64,000 nt of DNA. Origin: Tenacibaculum gallaicum. Lineage in GTDB: Bacteria; Bacteroidota; Bacteroidia; Flavobacteriales; Flavobacteriaceae. The stretch spans positions 372,001-436,000 of the forward strand of contig NZ_QUNS01000002.1 in the NCBI RefSeq assembly GCF_003387615.1. Reading direction: 5' to 3'. The notes beneath the pieces are model-generated. The model was not told where the DNA came from and made no database searches. It saw nothing but the letters and a program-made list of their open reading frames with translations. Numbering within the stretch: the first letter of the stretch is position 1; each line of letters begins with the position of its first letter. Below, piece after piece: positions 54,183-62,288 of this stretch. Position numbers and translations under genes: made by a program.

Positions 54183-54956
54183 TTAATCAACTAAACGTTT
54201 AATAACTCTAAGTTTATGAGTGTGTTGTTGTGTATCAACATTATAAATGCCGCTATGATCTAATTTGTCAATACGAACTTTACCATGAGCATGTATAATG
54301 TTGTAGTCATTCATAATAATTCCAACATGAGTAATAATGCCTTCTTCATTATCAAAAAAGGCTAAATCACCTGGTTCGCTCTCTTCAATAAAACTCAATA
54401 CTTCACCCTGTGTAGCTTGTTGTTTAGCATCACGAAGTAAGTTGTATCCACATAATTTATATACAGTTTGGGTAAAACCAGAGCAATCGATTCCAAAAGG
54501 AGATTTACCACCCCATAAATACGGAACATTTAAGAATAAAAAAGCAGCTTCAACTATAGCAGATTTTGCTAATTTATTATTACACACTCTGCCCTCATAT
54601 AAAAAAGAGGTATTGTTAATATTGATCTTATTATTTTTAAACAGAGGAAGGCGAGCTCCCATAGGAATAGTGGTTAAATTACTATTATTATCGGTAATAA
54701 AATCGATTAATTCACCAGCATAGTGCTTTTTTTCTTTTGATAAAAGGATGTGTATTTCTTCTGAAATTTCTTCGTATTGTTTATTATCTATGTATCCTTC
54801 ATAGTTGTCGAAAGCTAAACGGATTTTACTCCATTTTTTAGATTTTTCTATAACTTCGAAGTGTTCACCAAAAACAACTTGATTAACCATTTCTGAAGCA
54901 TCAGAAGGTTCTAATCGAAGAGGAACAATACTTAAATTACAAATTCCAAAGGACAT
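54183..54956 (-). CDS. NlpC/P60 family peptidoglycan endopeptidase with SH3-like domains
   Basis: 257 residues. The first half (about 1-125) holds SH3b-like segments (VPLRLEPSDASEMVNQVVFGEHFEVIEKSKKWSKIRL). The NlpC/P60 domain (about 135-250) has the catalytic triad in GIDCSGFTQ (Cys), GIITHVGIIM (His) and HAHGK (third residue). It cuts D-Glu-mDAP type bonds in the cell wall. No signal peptide is evident, as in related cytoplasmic muropeptide-recycling enzymes. It lies 23 bp after the thiolase gene. Confidence 0.9.
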   Translation of the reverse strand: MSFGICNLSIVPLRLEPSDASEMVNQVVFGEHFEVIEKSKKWSKIRLAFDNYEGYIDNKQYEEISEEIHILLSKEKKHYAGELIDFITDNNSNLTTIPMGARLPLFKNNKININNTSFLYEGRVCNNKLAKSAIVEAAFLFLNVPYLWGGKSPFGIDCSGFTQTVYKLCGYNLLRDAKQQATQGEVLSFIEESEPGDLAFFDNEEGIITHVGIIMNDYNIIHAHGKVRIDKLDHSGIYNVDTQQHTHKLRVIKRLVD

Positions 54957-54979
54957 CTGCTAGTAGGGGCTTTAAAAAA

Positions 54980-56155
54980 TTAAACTCTTTCAATTACCAT
55001 TGCACTAGCACCACCACCACCGTTACAAATTCCAGCAGCACCAATTTTAGCATTGTTTTGTTTTAAAATAGAAGTTAAAGCAATAATAATTCTAGCTCCA
55101 GAAACCCCTAATGGGTGCCCTAATGAAACCGCACCACCATTTACATTTACCTTATCTGCTGATAAGCCTAAAATTTTCATATTGGCTAAACCAACTACAG
55201 AGAAAGCTTCGTTTAATTCAAAATAATCAACATCATCAATAGCGACTCCAGCTTTAGCTAAGGCCTTAGGTAGGGCTTTTGCGGGAGCTGTAGTAAACCA
55301 TTTTGGCTCGTGAGCAGCATCAGCATATCCTTTAATTTTAGCTAATGGGGTTAACCCTAATTCAGTAGCTTTTTCGGCAGACATTAATACTAAAGCAGCC
55401 CCACCGTCATTAATTGTAGAAGCGTTAGCAGCAGTTACTGTACCTTCTTTTGTAAATGCAGGACGTAAAGCAGGAATCTTTTCCATTTTCACGTTTTTAT
55501 ATTCTTCATCTTCTGAAAAAATAATAGGCTCACCACGACGTTGAGGTATTTCTACAGGAACAATTTCATCTGCAAATTTACCTTCGCTCCAAGCTTTTGA
55601 AGAACGGTTATATGATTCTACAGCAAAATTATCTTGGTCTTCTCTTGAAAATTTATACTCTACAGCACATTCATCAGCACAAACTCCCATAGCTACTTGC
55701 TCATAAGCATCTACTAATCCATCTTTTTGCATTCCGTCTTCCATTTTAATAGGACCGAATTTAGAACCTGTTCTGGCATGTTGGTAATGAGGAATCATAC
55801 TCATATTCTCCATACCTCCAGCAACTACAATTTCAGCATCACCTAAAGCAATTGTCTGAGCCGCTAACATGATAGACTTCATTCCTGATGAACAAACTTT
55901 ATTTACAGTAGTACATGGTACAGTATCTGGAATTCCAGAAAAAATGGCAGCTTGACGAGCCGGTGCTTGACCTAAACCTGCTGAAACTACATTTCCCATA
56001 AAAACCTCTTCAACCATTTCTGGTTTTAGGTTAATTTTATCTAAAGCTCCTTTAATGGCTACAGCACCTAATTTTGGTGCAGGTGTAGTTGATAATGTTC
56101 CTAAAAAACTACCAATTGGAGTTCTTGCAACCGATACTATTACTACTTCTTTCAT
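54980..56155 (-). CDS. acetyl-CoA C-acyltransferase (thiolase)
   Basis: 391 residues, the full thiolase length. Nucleophile Cys88 in TVNKVCSSG, NEAFSVV near the C-terminus, catalytic His in GHPLGVSGA, and second Cys in GICNGGGGA. Either biosynthetic (acetoacetyl-CoA) or degradative; sequence alone does not decide. It is upstream of the NlpC/P60 gene on the same strand, probably without functional link. Confidence 0.95.
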   Translation of the reverse strand: MKEVVIVSVARTPIGSFLGTLSTTPAPKLGAVAIKGALDKINLKPEMVEEVFMGNVVSAGLGQAPARQAAIFSGIPDTVPCTTVNKVCSSGMKSIMLAAQTIALGDAEIVVAGGMENMSMIPHYQHARTGSKFGPIKMEDGMQKDGLVDAYEQVAMGVCADECAVEYKFSREDQDNFAVESYNRSSKAWSEGKFADEIVPVEIPQRRGEPIIFSEDEEYKNVKMEKIPALRPAFTKEGTVTAANASTINDGGAALVLMSAEKATELGLTPLAKIKGYADAAHEPKWFTTAPAKALPKALAKAGVAIDDVDYFELNEAFSVVGLANMKILGLSADKVNVNGGAVSLGHPLGVSGARIIIALTSILKQNNAKIGAAGICNGGGGASAMVIERV

Positions 56156-56362
56156 GTGCTACTATTTGTTAATTTTTATTTATCCCAAAACTACAAACTA
56201 ACCAAAATAATAAAGTTGTTAAGTGCTTAATAATTATTTTACGACTATTGTTTTCGTGTATTGGGTGAATTGTATTAAGATTTGTTTTGCGAAAATAACC
56301 ATTTTATAATAAGTACTCAAATTATAGAGAAAGGTTATATTTACATTTTATAAACATCAAAA

Positions 56363-58405
56363 ATGAACGATTTAATTAATAGATTGTATAAGAATAACAC
56401 GATAATTTACAAAGTATTGTTGTTTCTAATTACAGTTACTGCCATAGTGTATTTATTTCCTAAAGGAGGACAGTTTAAATACGATTTTCCGCAAGGAAAA
56501 CCTTGGCAATATGATAATTTATATGCTCCTTTTGATTTTGCTATTCAAAAAACTTCTGAAGAAGTAACCGAAGAAAAAAAGGAGCTTGAAAATGGTTCAA
56601 AAAAATATTTTGTAGTTGATACATCGGTAAAAGCTGAGGTATTAAGTTTATTTACTAATGAAGTTACAAACCTTGACTCTTTATCAACTAGTGCGATTAG
56701 AGGTTTAATTAAAAAAGGAGAGAAGCTTATTGATAAAATATACTTGTATGGCTTTTTAGACGATGCAAGTAATGATAAAGCAAGCAGAGGAGATGTAGTA
56801 GTGTTACGAAAAGGGAACTCTATTGATGATGTTCCGTTTTCAAGGTTAATACAAACCAAAGATGTGTTAAGTTTTTTACGAACTAATACAGAAGATCTTC
56901 AGTATTACAAACAACGCTTACTTATAAACTACTTATCTAGCAATTTACGCCCTAATGTAACTTATGATTATAAATACAGCGAAAAGGAATTAAATGAACG
57001 TTTGCAAAGTATTTCTTATGCAAAAGGAAAAGTCTCAAAAGGAGAATTGATAATTTTAAAAGGAGATATTGTTGAAGGAAGAAAGTACAATGTTTTAAAA
57101 TCGTACGAAGTAGCATCGAGTTCTAGAATTTGGACAAAGTCTAATTATAACTGGATAGTTTTTGGTTATACCGTTTTAGTGGCTTTAGCATTACTAATGT
57201 TATTGCTCTTTCTTGAAAGATATCGATTTGAAATATTCAACGATAACAATAAAGTAACGTTTATCTTCTTTAATGTTTTTTTGATGATTTTTGTGCAGAC
57301 GATGGTGGTGAAGTATAATTCAGAGTATTTGTATGTTGTTCCACTAAGCATTTTGCCGATAGTACTAAAAGCTTTTTTTGATGCTCGATTAGGGCTGTTT
57401 ACCCATGTACTTACAGTGTTACTATTAGGGTTTATTGTACCTAATAGTTTTGAGTTTATTTATTTACACATAATTGCAGGAATCGTAACTATTTTAACTG
57501 TTTCAGAGTTATATAAACGAGCGAGTTTGTTCATGTCGATAGGACAAATTACGCTAATTTATATGGTAACTTATTTAGCTTTTTCTATTTTAAAAGAAGG
57601 AAATGCTGATAAAATAAATTGGATGTATTTTGGACTGTTTGCTGCCAACGGCTTATTGTCATTTTTAGCTGTGTTTTTTATTTATTTTTATGAAAAACTT
57701 TTCGGGTTAGTTTCTGATGTAACCTTATTAGAGCTTTCTAATACGAATTCAAAGCTATTAAGAGATTTAAATGAAAAAGCACCAGGAACATTCCAACACT
57801 CTATGCAGGTGGCTAATTTGGCAGAAGCAGCAGCGAATGAAATAGGGGCGAATTCTATGTTAGTACGAACAGGAGCATTGTATCATGATATAGGTAAAAT
57901 GGTAAATCCGATGTATTTTACCGAAAATCAATCCACAGGAGTAAATCCTCATAACGATTTGTTACCTGAAGATAGTGCACGCATAATTTTAGACCATGTA
58001 ATTAATGGAATTGAACTAGCAAAAAAAAATAAACTCCCCGATAGAATAATAGACTTTATCCGTACACATCATGGAACAAGTGTCACTTATTACTTTTATA
58101 AAAAAGAACAAGAAAAGAATCCAGATGTAGACATAAAAAAATTTCAATATCAAGGACCAATTCCATTTTCAAAAGAAACTGCTATTTTAATGATGTGTGA
58201 TGCAGCTGAAGCAGCTTCTAAGAGTTTAAAAAACCCAACAGCACAATCTATAGATAATTTAATTGATCGTATTGTAGACAAGCAAAAAAACGATAATCAG
58301 TTCATAAATTCTGATATTACTTTTAGAGAAATAGAAAAAATTAAAAAAATTATTAAGAATAAGTTAATGAATATCTATCACTTACGAGTTGAGTATCCAG
58401 AATAG
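56363..58405 (+). CDS. PgpH-like 7TM-HD phosphohydrolase
   Basis: 680 residues. One membrane helix (about 17-35), a 7TMR-HDED extracellular domain (about 50-265), seven helices (about 270-450) and a cytoplasmic HD domain (about 475-640) with HSMQVANLAEAA and ALYHDIGKM (HD pair), then GIELAKKNKLPDRIIDFIRTHHG. In Listeria the homologue PgpH degrades cyclic di-AMP; that activity is likely here but not proven. A tRNA cluster follows. Confidence 0.92.
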   Translation: MNDLINRLYKNNTIIYKVLLFLITVTAIVYLFPKGGQFKYDFPQGKPWQYDNLYAPFDFAIQKTSEEVTEEKKELENGSKKYFVVDTSVKAEVLSLFTNEVTNLDSLSTSAIRGLIKKGEKLIDKIYLYGFLDDASNDKASRGDVVVLRKGNSIDDVPFSRLIQTKDVLSFLRTNTEDLQYYKQRLLINYLSSNLRPNVTYDYKYSEKELNERLQSISYAKGKVSKGELIILKGDIVEGRKYNVLKSYEVASSSRIWTKSNYNWIVFGYTVLVALALLMLLLFLERYRFEIFNDNNKVTFIFFNVFLMIFVQTMVVKYNSEYLYVVPLSILPIVLKAFFDARLGLFTHVLTVLLLGFIVPNSFEFIYLHIIAGIVTILTVSELYKRASLFMSIGQITLIYMVTYLAFSILKEGNADKINWMYFGLFAANGLLSFLAVFFIYFYEKLFGLVSDVTLLELSNTNSKLLRDLNEKAPGTFQHSMQVANLAEAAANEIGANSMLVRTGALYHDIGKMVNPMYFTENQSTGVNPHNDLLPEDSARIILDHVINGIELAKKNKLPDRIIDFIRTHHGTSVTYYFYKKEQEKNPDVDIKKFQYQGPIPFSKETAILMMCDAAEAASKSLKNPTAQSIDNLIDRIVDKQKNDNQFINSDITFREIEKIKKIIKNKLMNIYHLRVEYPE

Positions 58406-58426
58406 GTAATTTTTTTATTAAAAAAG

Positions 58427-58458
58427 TTTGTAGAAACGTATATATAGTTATACATTTG
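58427..58458 (+). promoter_or_regulatory. promoter of the tRNA-Ser/Pro/Arg cluster
   Basis: TTTG (58427-58430), 20 bases, then TACATTTG (58451-58458), 40 bp before the tRNA-Ser. It is a close match to the consensus also seen at 9978. Confidence 0.82.
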
Positions 58459-58497
58459 CACTCGCAATTTTTAGTTCGCGTTTCGGCAAGAATTAAA

Positions 58498-58579
58498 GGA
58501 GAGGTGGCAGAGTGGTAATGCAGCAGCCTGCTAAGCTGTCATCCTTCGGGATGCCCGGGTTCGAATCCCGGTCTCTCCG
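58498..58579 (+). tRNA. tRNA-Ser (GCT)
   Basis: 82 nt class II tRNA. Acceptor GGAGAGG / TCTCTCC (one G-T pair), anticodon loop CTGCTAA with GCT, variable arm CATCCTTCGGGATG, T arm CCGGG TTCGAAT CCCGG, discriminator G. Confidence 0.95.
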
Positions 58580-58602
58580 CAATAAATTGCAGATGACCTA
58601 AT

Positions 58603-58677
58603 CGGGGTGTAGCGTAGCCCGGTCATCGCGCCTGCTTTGGGAGCAGGAGGTCGCAGGTTCGAATCCTGCCACCCCGA
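58603..58677 (+). tRNA. tRNA-Pro (TGG)
   Basis: 75 nt. Acceptor CGGGGTG / CACCCCG, anticodon loop TTTGGGA with TGG, T arm GCAGG TTCGAAT CCTGC. Confidence 0.95.
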
Positions 58678-58706
58678 CACTGTTTTCGTAGAAACATAAA
58701 AACTAC

Positions 58707-58780
58707 GGGCTCGTAGCTCAGCTGGATAGAGCACCTCCCTTCTAAGGAGGCGGTCATAGGTTCGAATCCTATCGGGCTCA
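58707..58780 (+). tRNA. tRNA-Arg (TCT)
   Basis: 74 nt. Acceptor GGGCTCG / CGGGCTC (two G-T pairs), anticodon loop CTTCTAA with TCT, T arm ATAGG TTCGAAT CCTAT. Confidence 0.94.
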
Positions 58781-58784
58781 CAAT

Positions 58785-58815
58785 AAGCTTCACTAGAAAT
58801 AGTGAGGCTTTTTTG
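58785..58815 (+). terminator. intrinsic terminator of the tRNA cluster
   Basis: AAGCTTCACTA / TAGTGAGGCTT around GAAA (58785-58810; one G-T pair), followed by TTTTTG. The following gap to 59146 (331 bases) is AT-rich, with no gene seen apart from the promoter element at 59088. Confidence 0.88.
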
Positions 58816-59087
58816 TTTTATAGATTTTTTTACAGTTCATACCTGATATTGTATAAAAAGTAATCTTATATTTTAGTCAATATCGGTGATTTATGTTTTT
58901 GATTAGTGTTTGATAAAATTAAAAGTCAGTATACTAAGGGCTAGAGTTATACTTTTAAGATAAGAAACCTTAGTGTTTTTATTGAGTATAATTGTTAATG
59001 TTGTGTTAATTAGCAAGATATGTATGTGTATGGTGTTGGTTTTTAGTTTGTTAATTAATAATGAGCTTTTATTCGAAAAAAGAAAAA

Positions 59088-59132
59088 CTACCCTTTTGTT
59101 TAGGTATTTCTTTTTTTGATAACTTATTTTTG
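59088..59132 (+). promoter_or_regulatory. regulon dyad 1 and -7 element before the ThiF gene
   Basis: CTACCCTTTTGTTTAG (59088-59103), a 21-base gap, then TATTTTTG (59125-59132), 14 bp before the ThiF start. One of three copies of the dyad in this locus. The usual TTTG at -33 is missing, so the dyad may replace it as an activator site. Confidence 0.72.
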
Positions 59133-59146
59133 TAATAAAATTAACT

Positions 59147-59902
59147 ATGATGAAACATAGGTATTCTAGAAATAGGTTATACTTAAATCCAAAAGAACAA
59201 GAGCTTATTAAAAGTTACCCAATTTTATTGGGAGGGGCTGGTATTGGAAGTATAATAGCTGAATGTGCATTGCGTTTTGGATTTGAAAATATAACTATAG
59301 TTGATGGAGATCAAGTAGAGGACTCTAACCTAAATAGACAAAACTATACTGAAGGAGACGTATCAATTAATAAAGTAGAGGCTATAAAAGTGAGGCTTGA
59401 GTCTATAAACAGTAAGGCAAATATTAAAATTCATAATTGTTTTTTAACAAGTGATAATGTTGAAGAGTATATAAAAGGGCATAAAATAGCGATTAATGCA
59501 TTAGATTTTTCTTCAGAGATTCCTTTGATTTTTGATGAAATTTGCCAAAAGATGGATATTCCTGTTTTACATCCATACAACTTAGGCTGGGGTGGCTTAG
59601 TGACAATTATTTCTCCTAAAGGATTATCGTTAAATTCTATTGCAAGAAAAGGGAGGGATTTTAATGAATTAAACGTAGTGGAGTATGTTTCTAGTTATAT
59701 GAGATTTTGGGGGGAACCTCAGGAGTGGTTAGAAGATATTATTGATAAATTTAAAAATGAAAGAGAAAAACTGTCACCTCCTCAATTATCAGTTGGCTCA
59801 TGGGTTGTAGCAGGGATGTGTACACACATACTTTTTAATATAACTACACAAAGGGAAGTTAAGAGCTTTCCTGAGTTTTATTTATCTTCATTAGAAGGTT
59901 AA
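59147..59902 (+). CDS. ThiF/E1-like adenylyltransferase in the NRPS locus
   Basis: 251 residues (ATG at 59147; a second ATG follows at once). The E1 Rossmann motif is GGAGIGS, with the key residues of the adenylation site in VDGDQVEDSNLNRQN and the Lys of NKVEA. The C-terminal third (about 165-251) is not recognised. The CxxC zinc pairs of MoeB/ThiF are not visible. It adenylates a C-terminal carboxylate of an unknown partner. It lies behind dyad 1, and its end is 2 bp from the end of luxR. Confidence 0.82.
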   Translation: MMKHRYSRNRLYLNPKEQELIKSYPILLGGAGIGSIIAECALRFGFENITIVDGDQVEDSNLNRQNYTEGDVSINKVEAIKVRLESINSKANIKIHNCFLTSDNVEEYIKGHKIAINALDFSSEIPLIFDEICQKMDIPVLHPYNLGWGGLVTIISPKGLSLNSIARKGRDFNELNVVEYVSSYMRFWGEPQEWLEDIIDKFKNEREKLSPPQLSVGSWVVAGMCTHILFNITTQREVKSFPEFYLSSLEG

Positions 59903-59904
59903 AA

Positions 59905-60663
59905 CTAAATTAGTTTATTATTAGTAGCATATACAATTGCTTCTGAAATATTTGCAACCTCTAATTTTTCAAACAACTTTCTTCTGTGAAATTTTACTGT
60001 ATCAGGAGAAACATACATTGTTTCAGCCATTTCATTAATGGTAAACCCTCTTACAGAGTATCTTAAAATTTCTTTTTCTCTATTAGATAACTCTATTTTT
60101 TCTTCTACTTTCCAGAAATCACCCTTCAAATCATATCTAAAAATTTTATTTTCACCTTTTTTAGATATTCTGATGTTTCCAGAGTTTTGTTCATTGGAAA
60201 TTGATATTATGCAAATAGCTTTCCATATTTTTCCTTCATTAGTTAGAAATAAAGGTGTGAGTTTCTGGTTAATTAAAAGTATTTTTCCTTCTTTATTTTT
60301 TAAATGAAAATCATAGGAAATAGAATGGTATATTCTCTCTTCAATAGGTATTTTTTCATAAAAATCAAAACCAACAGTATTTATTTTTAAAAGTAGCTCT
60401 AAATCTTCAGGTATTACATAATTAAAATAAAAAAGGTATCCCATCTCCTTAACCTCTTCTGCGGTATGGCCGCATAAAAAAAGAGGGTTTTCAGAAACGA
60501 ACTCAAAACCTTTTTTTTGATAATCAATTACATAAATACTTTTGTAAGTGGTTCTAGCAAAAGCTTTTATAGCCTCTGCGTAATTTGCAGTCTGTTTTTT
60601 ATCTTCATCAGAAACATTGTATACAGTGTTTCGTGATGAAAAAAAGTCATTCACGTCATTCAT
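59905..60663 (-). CDS. PAS-LuxR transcription regulator
   Basis: 252 residues. A PAS-like sensor domain (about 38-155: YKSIYVIDYQKKGFEFVSENPLFLCGHTAEEVKEMGY and LKNKEGKILLINQKLTPLF) and a LuxR-type HTH (about 188-250: LSNREKEILRYSVRGFTINEMAETMYVSPDTVKFHRRKLFEKL). It is not the autoinducer-binding LuxR type, so its ligand is unknown. It is transcribed away from the GNAT gene. It is the obvious candidate to bind the three dyads. Confidence 0.88.
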   Translation of the reverse strand: MNDVNDFFSSRNTVYNVSDEDKKQTANYAEAIKAFARTTYKSIYVIDYQKKGFEFVSENPLFLCGHTAEEVKEMGYLFYFNYVIPEDLELLLKINTVGFDFYEKIPIEERIYHSISYDFHLKNKEGKILLINQKLTPLFLTNEGKIWKAICIISISNEQNSGNIRISKKGENKIFRYDLKGDFWKVEEKIELSNREKEILRYSVRGFTINEMAETMYVSPDTVKFHRRKLFEKLEVANISEAIVYATNNKLI

Positions 60664-60773
60664 AGATTAGGGGGGGCTTAGACCCCAAATAAAGTAAATA
60701 ATTTAGTAATAAACAATACTTTTTTTCTAAATGTAACTCTATTCCTGCTTAGCCTCATGAATTCTTGTATCTA

Positions 60774-60819
60774 CTACTATTTTGTGTAGCGAGTTGGTGA
60801 CTTTAACTAGCTAGATTTG
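60774..60819 (+). promoter_or_regulatory. regulon dyad 2 and -7 element before the GNAT-fold gene
   Basis: CTACTATTTTGTGTAG (60774-60789), a 22-base gap, then TAGATTTG (60812-60819), 26 bp before the start. It lies in the divergent region between luxR and this gene, 111 bp from the luxR start. Confidence 0.74.
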
Positions 60820-60845
60820 AGCGTATAATAAAAAATATAATACTT

Positions 60846-61451
60846 ATGGAGAGTTATTTAGAAAGGTTGTCAACCAGTGAGGTGCTTAGTTTATCAAAAT
60901 TCGTAGTTGAGGAAAATTTCAATCATCATTTAGAATACAATGGAAAAATAACGATGGAAAAAGATATTTTATCAGTGTATCAAGAAGAAATAAAATACAT
61001 TGAAAGTTCTAAAATTTTTGTTTGTAAAGATGATAAGGGGGACATAACAGGAGCTATACGAGTTTTAAGATGGAATTATATAGATAAGTTACCAATTGAG
61101 AATATTTTTGGAATAAACCCTTTATTAATTGTAGAAGATAAAGAATTACACGAAATATGGCATATAGGACGATTTGCTATAAAAAAAGGGGGTAAAGATG
61201 TTAATTTGTTTAAAAAATTAATGGTCTGTGCAATATCTCCCATATGCAGTCATGAAGGTAATATAGCTTTTGCTGAATGTGATAGTAAACTATTACGAAT
61301 ACTTTTTTTATTAGGAATTAAACCTAAAATTGTAGGGAAGCCAATTAATTATTTAGGGTCGGAAACCATACCAGTAAGCTTACCTTATTGTGGTCTTATA
61401 GATTTTTACAAGAAAAATAAATGTTTAATCTCAGATAACAAGTTATTGTAA
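60846..61451 (+). CDS. GNAT-fold protein resembling autoinducer/N-acyl amino acid synthases
   Basis: 201 residues. The order of motifs fits the LuxI/FeeM branch of acyltransferases: DDKGDITGAIRVLR (62-75), EIWHIGRFAIKKG (103-115, cf. E-x-S-R-F of LuxI), AFAECDSKLLRILFLLGIKP (141-160) and GKPINYLGSETIPV (164-177). LuxI's catalytic Glu before SR is replaced by His, so an N-acyl amino acid or other amide product is as likely as a homoserine lactone. Located between luxR and the upxY-NRPS genes, with dyad 2 in front. A signal function is inference. Confidence 0.62.
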   Translation: MESYLERLSTSEVLSLSKFVVEENFNHHLEYNGKITMEKDILSVYQEEIKYIESSKIFVCKDDKGDITGAIRVLRWNYIDKLPIENIFGINPLLIVEDKELHEIWHIGRFAIKKGGKDVNLFKKLMVCAISPICSHEGNIAFAECDSKLLRILFLLGIKPKIVGKPINYLGSETIPVSLPYCGLIDFYKKNKCLISDNKLL

Positions 61452-61472
61452 TATTAGGTATGAAATTGAAAA

Positions 61473-61518
61473 CTACCCTTTTGTGTAGCTTTACACCTTT
61501 TTTTGAATACTATATTTA
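61473..61518 (+). promoter_or_regulatory. regulon dyad 3 and -7 element before the upxY-NRPS operon
   Basis: CTACCCTTTTGTGTAG (61473-61488), a 22-base gap, then TATATTTA (61511-61518). The best palindrome of the three (CTACnC / GnGTAG). It leaves an 80-base leader before upxY. Confidence 0.74.
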
Positions 61519-61551
61519 CGGCGTTCTAATTGAAAAATTAAATAAAATAAA

Positions 61552-61587
61552 TCCCTTGTGATAGGGAGAAGCGAAGCTGTGTTTCGC
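61552..61587 (+). promoter_or_regulatory. two leader hairpins upstream of upxY
   Basis: TCCCT / AGGGA (61552-61556 and 61563-61567) and GCGAA / TTCGC (61571-61575 and 61583-61587, 7-base loop), ending 11 bp before the ATG. They could recruit the antiterminator to paused polymerase or control translation. Confidence 0.5.
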
Positions 61588-61598
61588 AGTTGTATATT

Positions 61599-62120
61599 AT
61601 GATGAAATTTGATTGTGGCTGGTACGTATTATACGTTAAATCTTGTTGGGAAAAGAAAGTACATGAATCACTAAAGGAAATTTCTTTAGAGTCATTTTTA
61701 CCTCAAGTAAAAACAATTAGGCAGTGGAGTGATCGGAAAAAGGTTATAATGAAACCATTATTTCCTTCATATGTATTTGTATATATAAATTCATCTTTAG
61801 GGTTTCATAAAGCTCTTTCTGTAAATGGAGCTTTCTCTTACATTCGCTTTGGTAAAGAATATGCAAGAGTGCAGGAAAAAGAGGTTAATCAAATAAAGTT
61901 TTTAATTGGGGATGAAAATATTGATGGGGTAGAAGTAACTACACAGCGTCCTAAAGTTGGTGAAGTGAAAAAAATTACTTACGGTCCTTTAGAAGGGTTA
62001 GACTGTGAAATCATTAAAGTATCTAACCTTAATAAAATTATTGTACGGATAGACTCGTTACAGCAGAATATTATGGCAACAATTCCTTTGCATATCTTAT
62101 CAGAACCACGTATAAAATAG
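61599..62120 (+). CDS. UpxY-family (NusG/RfaH-like) transcription antiterminator
   Basis: 173 residues from ATG 61599; a TTG nine bases upstream is possible. NGN domain (about 1-105: GWYVLYVKSCWEKKVHESL ... LFPSYVFVYIN) and KOW-like end (about 118-170: GPLEGLDCEIIKVSNLNKIIVRIDSL). UpxY/LoaP-type proteins promote full transcription of long operons, classically capsule loci and in some bacteria NRPS/PKS clusters. It heads the operon carrying the PPTase and NRPS. Confidence 0.9.
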   Translation: MMKFDCGWYVLYVKSCWEKKVHESLKEISLESFLPQVKTIRQWSDRKKVIMKPLFPSYVFVYINSSLGFHKALSVNGAFSYIRFGKEYARVQEKEVNQIKFLIGDENIDGVEVTTQRPKVGEVKKITYGPLEGLDCEIIKVSNLNKIIVRIDSLQQNIMATIPLHILSEPRIK

Positions 62121-62170
62121 ATTAATATCTATTTTATCTAAAAAGGCTTTAACTATTAAATTTAAATAGT
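62112..62170 (+). other. two inverted repeats after upxY
   Basis: AAAATAGAT / ATCTATTTT with loop TAAT (62114-62135), covering the upxY stop, and ACTATT / AATAGT (62152-62170). Neither has a classical T run. They may attenuate entry into the PPTase/NRPS part of the operon, the step an antiterminator would relieve. Confidence 0.4.
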
Positions 62171-62288
62171 ATTTGTGAAATAAAGCTAAGTATATAAGAT
62201 TATTAATGTAGCTGTAAAAGAAGAGTGACTTTATATCCTTTCAGTTATCAAGAAACAGTTAAAATAAGCCTTAATTTATAACTAAGTA

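Noticed and set aside
58498-58780. Proof of island integration at the tRNA cluster
   Set aside because: All three tRNAs are complete and I saw no duplicated tRNA end or integrase in the window.
60846-61451. Calling the GNAT-fold protein a homoserine lactone synthase
   Set aside because: The motif order is similar, but the catalytic Glu of LuxI is replaced and the neighbouring LuxR has a PAS rather than an autoinducer domain, so the product cannot be named.
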